5,197 nt of DNA from Bacteroidales bacterium (lineage in GTDB: Bacteria > Bacteroidota > Bacteroidia > Bacteroidales > P3): assembly GCA_016281475.1 (NCBI GenBank), contig JAEEIS010000150.1, positions 1 to 5,197 on the forward strand, in the 5' to 3' direction. This document shows positions 1 through 4,473 of the stretch, one piece after another. A program made the position numbers and the translations under genes. How positions within the stretch are numbered: position 1 is the stretch's first letter; every line of letters begins with the position of its first letter. The notes beneath the pieces are model-generated. The model did not search any database, was not told where the DNA came from, and worked only from the letters and a program-made list of their open reading frames with translations.

Positions 1-1
1 A

Positions 2-1228
2 TACGCCGACAAGGGCGAGACCTTTATCAGCTACAACCCCTCGTTCGAAACCCTCACCATCAACGAGTGCTACACCATCATGGCCGACGGCACCAAGGTG
101 GTGACACCGCAGAACGCCTTTGTGCTGCAACTGCCCAGCGAGTGCACCGACTGCGGACGCCTCAACGACATCCGCGAGATGGCAATTGTGCATACCGCAC
201 TCGAATACAACTGCACCATTGTCCTCGACTACACCCTGCATCGCAACAGCAGCCTCCTCGTCGAGCGGTTTAACCTCAACCAAGACTGCCCCGTCAAGCA
301 CTACGAGATACGCTATGCCGACGGTCACACTCAGATGGAGCACAACCTGCCCCAAACCCTCAACGACCCCTACATGCCTGCCCGCAAAGGCTATGACGTG
401 GAGTTCCAGTTGGGCGAAAAGCCCCTCTACACCGCCGAGACTGCCCTGCCCGCCGCCGTCACTCTCCTCTCCAACCTCAAGAAGAGCAACGCCAAGGAAT
501 ACATCGTCGCCATCCGAGACTGGGTGGTGGACAACGTGCACCTCAACACCGTCGACCTAGCCCGCGTCAACTACGCCATGACTCCGGCACACGACGTGTT
601 CACCAGCAACTGCGGTACCTATCTCGACAAGACCGGCCTGCTGGCAGCCCTATTGAACGAGGCAGGCTTCAAGGCAACCATTGTCGACAACAGCCTTAGC
701 GTCTTTGGCGACCGTCCCCTCGAGGTGGAAGTCACCCTCGAAGGCAAGGCCTACCGTCTCTCCGCCACACAGAAGTCTCCCCTACTCACCGAAGCCGAGA
801 AGACCGATGCCGCCAACGTGGCCGCAGCACCCATCTATAAGGAGATCAAGCTGGAGTGGAACCCCGAACAGCTGGCCGACGGCTATGTGCGCATCACCCT
901 GCCCACCGAAGAGGCGGGTCTGCACATCGACCCCGCCCTGCTCAACCCCAGCCGCACCAGCGACCTCCAGGCCAGCGTCCGCCCCGAATACTACCACTAC
1001 ACCATGGAACTGCCCAAAGGGGCCACCCTCGTCGGGGGCAATGTGGAAATCGAATACACCAACCCCGCTGGCAGTATCAACATCATCATCAAGCAGAAGA
1101 AAAACCGTCTGCTCGTCACCCGCAGTCTGCGTCTGCGCAGGGCGGTCATCACCAAGGCCGACTACTCAGCCTTCCGCCAGCTGATGATAGACTGGAATGG
1201 AAATAAAGAGTTAATCTTCAGCCTATGA
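2..1228 (+). CDS. DUF3857 / transglutaminase-like protein, 5' end missing
   Basis: This is the last 408 residues of a larger protein; the frame is open to the left edge, so the start lies outside. Residues about 9-130 read as a DUF3857-type beta domain (YNPSFETLTINECYTIMADG near the start). Residues about 150-260 resemble a transglutaminase-like fold: a helix with RDWVVDNV, then NCGTYLDKTGLLAALLNEAGFKA. The rest is a beta-rich tail ending in ADYSAFRQLMIDWN, as in related Bacteroidota proteins. In active relatives the Cys sits in a G-[DT]-C-x-[DE]-K pattern. Here that position is Tyr207 (codon 620-622), and the usual His and Asp positions appear to be Pro239 and Ser254, so a non-catalytic binding or scaffold role is more likely. 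Family members are usually exported envelope proteins, but no signal peptide can be seen because the N terminus is missing. The codons are GC-rich. The stop overlaps the next small ORF by ATGA. Family call fairly sure, function unknown. Confidence 0.85.
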   Translation, partial: YADKGETFISYNPSFETLTINECYTIMADGTKVVTPQNAFVLQLPSECTDCGRLNDIREMAIVHTALEYNCTIVLDYTLHRNSSLLVERFNLNQDCPVKHYEIRYADGHTQMEHNLPQTLNDPYMPARKGYDVEFQLGEKPLYTAETALPAAVTLLSNLKKSNAKEYIVAIRDWVVDNVHLNTVDLARVNYAMTPAHDVFTSNCGTYLDKTGLLAALLNEAGFKATIVDNSLSVFGDRPLEVEVTLEGKAYRLSATQKSPLLTEAEKTDAANVAAAPIYKEIKLEWNPEQLADGYVRITLPTEEAGLHIDPALLNPSRTSDLQASVRPEYYHYTMELPKGATLVGGNVEIEYTNPAGSINIIIKQKKNRLLVTRSLRLRRAVITKADYSAFRQLMIDWNGNKELIFSL

Positions 1229-1311
1229 ATGGAGTAGTATGGGCATTGATATGTGCCCTCCTGTGGACTGCCGGAATGCTCTATTTCGACAGCCGGAAGA
1301 AGAAGAAATGA
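1225..1311 (+). CDS. 28-residue single-helix membrane peptide (putative small protein)
   Basis: The start codon overlaps the stop of the preceding gene (ATGA), which suggests translational coupling. The predicted peptide has a short polar start (MNG), a hydrophobic stretch at about residues 4-20 (VVWALICALLWTAGMLY) long enough for one membrane helix, then FDSRKKKK, a strongly basic end expected to stay in the cytoplasm. The stop is followed within a few bases by a strong intrinsic terminator, so the ORF ends where the transcript ends. Hydrophobicity, the positive-inside tail and the tight packing support a real small gene. It is too short for most gene finders, and coding statistics cannot settle it. 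No family is recognised. It may be a partner or anchor for the upstream transglutaminase-like protein, but that is only a guess from position. Confidence 0.55.
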   Translation: MNGVVWALICALLWTAGMLYFDSRKKKK

Positions 1312-1314
1312 ATG

Positions 1315-1350
1315 AAAAAGCCGCCTTCGATGAGGGCGGCTTTTATTATT
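1315..1350 (+). terminator. Rho-independent terminator
   Basis: A GCCGCC...GGCGGC stem (1320-1325 with 1335-1340) extends inward through a wobble pair and two further pairs to a tight loop. It is preceded by AAAAA and followed by TTTTATTATT. It lies 3 bp after the stop of the 28-codon ORF and closes that operon on the plus strand. Confidence 0.88.
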
Positions 1351-1780
1351 CCACTAGCTGTCTAGAAAGCCCCGATGCACTATAATCACATCCATACATT
1401 GCAAACTCTTCTAGAAAAAAAAATCTAGCCATATTGAAAAAAATATGTATATTTGCACTTGCAGACAAAGAGTAAAAACATCTGCAAACTACTGAGAAAG
1501 CGCATTTTCGCCTTATTCCTAAACCGTGAAACTGGACACTTCACTGATGAAAACAGGGAATAAAGGGAAGATGAATGCTCCTGTTGGATTGTATTCATAC
1601 TATATGATACATCCCACAGTGGAGCAATTCACCCAAACCTTATTTTTTGTTTTCGGGAGTCCAGCCCCACGGTTAAAGATAGGTCACAATGGATGGCTCC
1701 ACTTTCTTGTATTGTATTACCCAAAGAGAGAATTATCGTGTCGAATGAGCCAAGGCACAGAAACTAATTGCTTTTTGCCT
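1351..1780 (+). other. Gene-poor stretch between terminator and small protein gene; possible long leader
   Basis: I see no convincing gene here. The frame of the downstream small protein stays open back to a GTG at 1526, with ATGs at 1547 and 1571 (1571 preceded by AAAGGGAAG). However, this upstream part is AT-richer and reads as unpatterned sequence. The stretch holds four CTAG tetranucleotides (1354, 1362, 1411, 1425), the last two forming CTAGA-A8-TCTAG. It also has a perfect TAnnTTTG element at 1448-1455 and a TGCAGA/TCTGCA inverted repeat (1460-1465 with 1481-1486) just after it. A GTGGAGC/GCTCCAC pair (1619-1625 with 1696-1702) is the only other dyad noted. It could be a 5' leader of about 320 nt or a small RNA gene, but no known RNA family was recognised. 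Confidence 0.4.
1448..1455 (+). promoter_or_regulatory. Bacteroidota -7 promoter element (TATATTTG)
   Basis: Exact match to TAnnTTTG. There is no TTG or TTTG at the usual distance upstream; the nearest, TTG at 1434-1436, is only 11 bp away, so the match is partial. An A-tract (1415-1423) lies upstream. Transcription from here would begin near 1460-1465 and run into the small protein gene. Confidence 0.4.
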
Positions 1781-2026
1781 ATGGACAAGAAACACAAATC
1801 ATGCTACGACCCGCCGAGGGTAGCTGTTGTCGCCTTCAAGGTTGAGGAGGGACTGAATGCGTCGTTTGAGTCGCGCACGGCAGGTTTTCTCCTTCCTTTT
1901 GGCGATGCCACGTGGGACGCACCGTCTACCTCTTCCCAATCAAGCCTATTCGGCGACGGTGACTGGACGGGCGGCTCGTCATTTTCGAACAACAACAGTT
2001 TTGGCTCCGGCAGTTGGGACAATTGA
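1781..2026 (+). CDS. Small Gly/Ser/Asn/Trp-rich protein of unknown function (81 aa)
   Basis: The predicted protein begins MDKKHKS-CYDPPRVAVVAFKVEEGL and ends in a low-complexity tail with repeated aromatic units (FGDGDW, SFSNNNSFGSGSWDN). The pattern of a short basic start, a tyrosine-proline turn, a beta-like VAVVAFKVE stretch, then an acidic or glycine-rich tail is one I associate with short uncharacterised Bacteroidales proteins (type MKKxYxxPxVEVxxxE) often found near surface lipoprotein genes; this is recall, not a search. I chose ATG 1781 because the family-like pattern and the GC-rich third positions begin there. An in-frame extension to GTG 1526 (166 aa) cannot be excluded. There is no signal peptide, membrane helix or catalytic motif. 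It lies 184 bp upstream of the lipoprotein gene on the same strand, and the promoter of that gene overlaps its stop codon. Confidence 0.55.
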   Translation: MDKKHKSCYDPPRVAVVAFKVEEGLNASFESRTAGFLLPFGDATWDAPSTSSQSSLFGDGDWTGGSSFSNNNSFGSGSWDN

Positions 2027-2044
2027 AAATGGATATTATATTTG
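2014..2044 (+). promoter_or_regulatory. Bacteroidota-type promoter for the surface lipoprotein gene
   Basis: TTG at 2014-2016 (-33 element), a 20-bp spacer, then TATATTTG at 2037-2044, an exact TAnnTTTG -7 element. The spacing fits the Bacteroides sigma factor consensus. The element overlaps the last codons and stop of the small upstream gene. Initiation would fall near 2050, at the left end of the 136-bp inverted-repeat element, so that element would be almost the whole 5' leader. Confidence 0.6.
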
Positions 2045-2046
2045 AT

Positions 2047-2182
2047 ACATACCCCGGCTCTTCGAGCCACCCCTCTCAAGAGGGGACGGGCGGGAGCCAT
2101 CCACAGGCTACTCTGTTGTGTACAAATGTGATGCGACAGCCATCCCCTCTAGAGAGGGGTGCCACGAAATGGCGGGGTATGT
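2047..2182. repeat. 136-bp element with inverted ends, built from two opposed two-hairpin repeats
   Basis: The ends are a perfect 10-bp inverted repeat, ACATACCCCG (2047-2056) and CGGGGTATGT (2173-2182). Inside each end lies a short hairpin and then a CCCCTCT-nn-AGAGGGG hairpin: GGCTC/GAGCC plus CCCCTCTCAAGAGGGG on the left, and the same order inverted on the right (2141-2173). The right half (2130-2182) is nearly the reverse complement of the copy inside feoB at 4922-4975. The middle (about 2090-2130) has no ORF or dyad of note. The layout resembles a miniature inverted-repeat element, but no target-site duplication is evident. It sits between the promoter and the start of the lipoprotein gene. 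Confidence 0.75.
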
Positions 2183-2196
2183 CAAAAAAATGAATT

Positions 2197-2210
2197 AAAA
2201 AGTAAAAACA
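2197..2210 (+). promoter_or_regulatory. AT-rich Bacteroidota-type translation start region
   Basis: AAAAAGTAAAAACA stands directly before ATG 2211. It lacks a Shine-Dalgarno sequence, as is usual in Bacteroidota, where an unstructured A-rich leader suffices. Together with the signal peptide that follows, it fixes the start of the lipoprotein gene. Confidence 0.6.
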
Positions 2211-4148
2211 ATGAATAAACAACTTTTCCTCCTTTCCTTTATTGTGGCGGCAATCGCCACACTGGCAGTGGGATGCCAAAAAGAAGAAGGCACCGTTACC
2301 CTCGGTGCCGAGATTCAGAGAACCGTAAGCGGCAACGCCAAAGTCTACATCGACGACCACGCCCCCTGCTGGCACAATGGCGACGAGGTGTACATCAACA
2401 ATGCCGCCTATCCCGTCATGGCAGCGTCAGGCTCCTCAGCACGGATTGAGAATGTGGTGTCGAGCAGTGCCTATCGTGCTATCTTCCCTGCAGGCATCGT
2501 GCCGATGGGTAGCGACATCAGCAGTAGCAGCAGTGTCCCGGTAACGTTGCCGTCGGTTCAGCATTACGAGTTGGTGAATGGTCACCAGAGAGTGGATGTG
2601 CCGATGGGAGCCTACATCACCAGTGGTAGCACCTTGCAGTTCTACAATCTATGCTCCGTGGTGCGAGTGATAGTTAGCAACTCACTGAATCAAGACTTGA
2701 CACTGAGCCGCATAGAACTGACATCAGATACGTCTAAACTGAGTGGTGCAGGCATTGCAACCGTGAGCAACTCGGTGAACGACCGTATTGAAATGACCAG
2801 CACGGCATCACATACGGTGACACTCAATTTTGGCAACAATGGCACGACGGTTGGGGCGTTGGCGACAGAGACATTCGACATTGTGGTTCCAGAGTTCGGC
2901 ACTGACGATGTGGCCATAGCAATTTATACCACCAACGATAGGTATGTCGAAGTGGAGAAAGAGAATGTTGCACTGGCGCACAACACCATCACTACAGTGA
3001 CAGCAAACGTTACGGCTTTGGCAGAAGCGCCTCATGCCGAATTGGTGGATGGACCAACGTTTAAGAGTGCTATTCCTTCAAATGCCACATCGGTGGTCTT
3101 TGAATACAACAGCAATGTTAGTTCTGGAACATTGCTTTCCACAGCTAATTCTCCTGTACCGATTTATGGCAATCTAGTAGGAACAGAATGGAAAGTTTCG
3201 ACAAGTGATAGCAGAATAAATGCCAATCCTAACTGTTACCGAATGTTCGCATATAATAACCTTACCTCAATTATTTTCGGATCAGGATTCAACACCTCAA
3301 ATGTGACGAATATGAGTGGAATGTTCGAGCGGAGCAATCTAACAACTCTGAATCTCGACAATTTCAATACCTTGAATGTGACGAATATGAGCTATATGTT
3401 TGAAGGGTGCCACGACTTGACAAATCTCGACCTCTCTAATATTAACACTTCGAATGTGACGAATATGAGCTATATGTTTGAAGGATGCGTCGACTTGACA
3501 AGCCTTGATGTATCTAATTTCAACACATCGAATGTGACGAATATGAGTTATATGTTTGCATTTTGCTTTAAACTTACAAATCTTGATGTCTCCAATTTCG
3601 TCACCACGAGTGTTACAAATATGAATTATATGTTTTATGATTGCCTCAGACTGACCAGCCTCGATGTTACCAACTTCAACACATCTAATGTGACAGAGAT
3701 GCAAGCTATGTTTATGTCTTGTTGGGGTTTGACAAGCCTTGATGTCTCCAATTTCAATACCTCGAATGTTTGGAATATGAGCGGTATGTTCAATTCATGT
3801 AGAGGATTGACAAGCATTGATGTCTCCAATTTCAACACTAGTATTGTAACGGATATGGGGGCTATGTTTTATGGTTGCAGTAGCTTGATAAGCCTTAACC
3901 TCCACAGTTTCAACACATCGAGAGTAACGGATATGAGTTATATGTTTAGCGATTGCAGTGCCTTGACAAGCCTTAATCTCTCAAACTTCAATATGAGTAA
4001 TGTGACATCAAAGTCTTCCATGTGCTTAAATCTTTCCACAACTTCGGGTTATTGCTACATTACCTGTCCGTCATCTGTAGAGACGGCAATGCGAAGTGGT
4101 ACAAGCCTGCCCACCAGCGGGGTGACATTCACTTGGTTGAGACCGTAG
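2211..4148 (+). CDS. Surface lipoprotein: fimbrillin-like domain plus ten BspA-type leucine-rich repeats
   Basis: The 645-residue protein starts with a lipoprotein signal peptide ending LAVGC, with Cys22 as lipidation site. Cys22 is followed by QKEE, matching the Bacteroidota surface-export signal, so display on the outer face of the outer membrane is likely. Residues about 28-270 resemble fimbrillin-family adhesins: PCWHNGDEVYINN, AYRAIFPAGIV, and LQFYNLCSVVRVIVSN followed by a beta-rich run. Residues 351-610 hold ten 26-residue repeats (type LTSLDVSNFNTSNVTNMSYMFEGC), the BspA/DUF285 family linked to adhesion in oral and gut bacteria. The tenth is degenerate. The tail ends PTSGVTFTWLRP; there is no sorting signal or type IX secretion domain, which fits lipid anchoring. 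The repeat half is visibly AT-richer than the N-terminal half, suggesting a mosaic or array expansion. The ligand is unknown. Family call confident. Confidence 0.92.
   Translation: MNKQLFLLSFIVAAIATLAVGCQKEEGTVTLGAEIQRTVSGNAKVYIDDHAPCWHNGDEVYINNAAYPVMAASGSSARIENVVSSSAYRAIFPAGIVPMGSDISSSSSVPVTLPSVQHYELVNGHQRVDVPMGAYITSGSTLQFYNLCSVVRVIVSNSLNQDLTLSRIELTSDTSKLSGAGIATVSNSVNDRIEMTSTASHTVTLNFGNNGTTVGALATETFDIVVPEFGTDDVAIAIYTTNDRYVEVEKENVALAHNTITTVTANVTALAEAPHAELVDGPTFKSAIPSNATSVVFEYNSNVSSGTLLSTANSPVPIYGNLVGTEWKVSTSDSRINANPNCYRMFAYNNLTSIIFGSGFNTSNVTNMSGMFERSNLTTLNLDNFNTLNVTNMSYMFEGCHDLTNLDLSNINTSNVTNMSYMFEGCVDLTSLDVSNFNTSNVTNMSYMFAFCFKLTNLDVSNFVTTSVTNMNYMFYDCLRLTSLDVTNFNTSNVTEMQAMFMSCWGLTSLDVSNFNTSNVWNMSGMFNSCRGLTSIDVSNFNTSIVTDMGAMFYGCSSLISLNLHSFNTSRVTDMSYMFSDCSALTSLNLSNFNMSNVTSKSSMCLNLSTTSGYCYITCPSSVETAMRSGTSLPTSGVTFTWLRP
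3261..4040 (+). repeat. Ten-unit 78-bp coding repeat array
   Basis: This codes for the ten 26-residue repeats of the lipoprotein. Units 2 and 3 share an identical 33-base run (3374-3406 and 3452-3484, exactly 78 bp apart), which points to recent duplication or gene conversion. Units 5, 8, 9 and 10 have diverged more. Since 78 is divisible by three, gain or loss of units would keep the reading frame and alter only adhesin length. Confidence 0.9.
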
Positions 4149-4160
4149 CCGAAAGAAGAA

Positions 4161-4353
4161 GTCCCCAACGGGGACGACAGAACATATGCAGGGGTGTCAA
4201 CCCCTGCATAGAGGACAATAATAATCAAAGCCCTGAAGGGGCGACAGAACATCATCAAGATTTGTTGTGCTGCCCTTTCAGGGCTTTGATAATCGGTATT
4301 GCCAGTGCGGGGGTTGGCACCCCCGCCAGTGGTCTTGCGTCCCCTTCAGGGAC
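4161..4353. repeat. Cluster of palindromic (REP-like) repeats, arranged as two opposed halves
   Basis: Five dyads follow each other: GTCCCC-aac-GGGGAC (4161-4175); an 11-bp perfect stem TATGCAGGGGT/ACCCCTGCATA (4185-4195 with 4200-4210); a large pair ATCAAAGCCCTGAA.../...TTCAGGGCTTTGAT (arms 4224-4241 and 4269-4290); GCGGGGGT/ACCCCCGC (4307-4314 with 4319-4326); and GTCCC/GGGAC (4339-4353). Read from both ends inward the order is the same (GTCCC hairpin, GGGGT hairpin, ATCAAAGCCCTGAA arm), so the two halves are homologous and inverted. CGACAGAACAT follows the GGGG of two units (4175-4185, 4242-4252). No ORF here is credible. It lies downstream of both convergent genes and may also act in mRNA 3' ends. 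Confidence 0.75.
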
Positions 4354-4356
4354 TTT

Positions 4357-4473
4357 TATAGGTAACCTCAAATTTTTATAATGAACACGAATGAAACTAA
4401 TCTAACGAATTATTATTCGTGTCATTCGTGCTATTCGTGTTCGAAAAAAACGGATATTTAGTGGTTACCTATA
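4357..4473. repeat. 117-bp inverted-repeat segment enclosing ATTCGTG repeats
   Basis: The outer arms are perfect 11-bp inverted repeats, TATAGGTAACC (4357-4367) and GGTTACCTATA (4463-4473). Inside is a second 10-bp pair, GAACACGAAT (4383-4392) with ATTCGTGTTC (4433-4442). Within that are ACGAAT/ATTCGT (4405-4410 with 4415-4420) and three ATTCGTG direct repeats spaced 9 bp apart (4415, 4424, 4433). The right outer arm covers the stop codon of feoB. It could form a 3' hairpin for feoB mRNA or for the lipoprotein mRNA, but a clean T-tract is missing on both strands. Confidence 0.65.

Noticed and set aside
120..1206. Several overlapping ORFs within the transglutaminase-like gene
   Set aside because: They are Pro/Ser/Thr- or Arg/His-rich frameshifted shadows typical of GC-rich coding DNA.
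1536..1560. CTGATGA followed by GAAA-like bases, suggestive of a hammerhead ribozyme core
   Set aside because: There is no stem II between the two motifs and no flanking stems, so the fold cannot form.
1526..1780. N-terminal extension of the small protein from GTG 1526
   Set aside because: The frame is open, but the 85 residues show no family pattern, the base composition shifts at 1781, and an open stretch of this length can arise by chance. Kept only as an alternative start.
1804..2375. Minus-strand ORFs across the small protein and the lipoprotein start
   Set aside because: They run through the inverted-repeat element and a well-supported promoter and show no protein family pattern.
3339..3704. 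Long minus-strand ORF opposite the repeat array
   Set aside because: It is a periodic shadow of the 78-bp coding repeat and has no independent start signal or domain.
4161..4210. First two hairpins as the intrinsic terminator of the lipoprotein gene
   Set aside because: Neither is followed by a T-tract on the plus strand; they fit the repeat array better, although they may still stabilise the mRNA 3' end.
4022..4381. Plus-strand ORF running from the lipoprotein end through the palindromes
   Set aside because: It is out of frame with the lipoprotein and made mostly of hairpin DNA; its repeated PFRALIIG-type pieces are translations of the palindromes.
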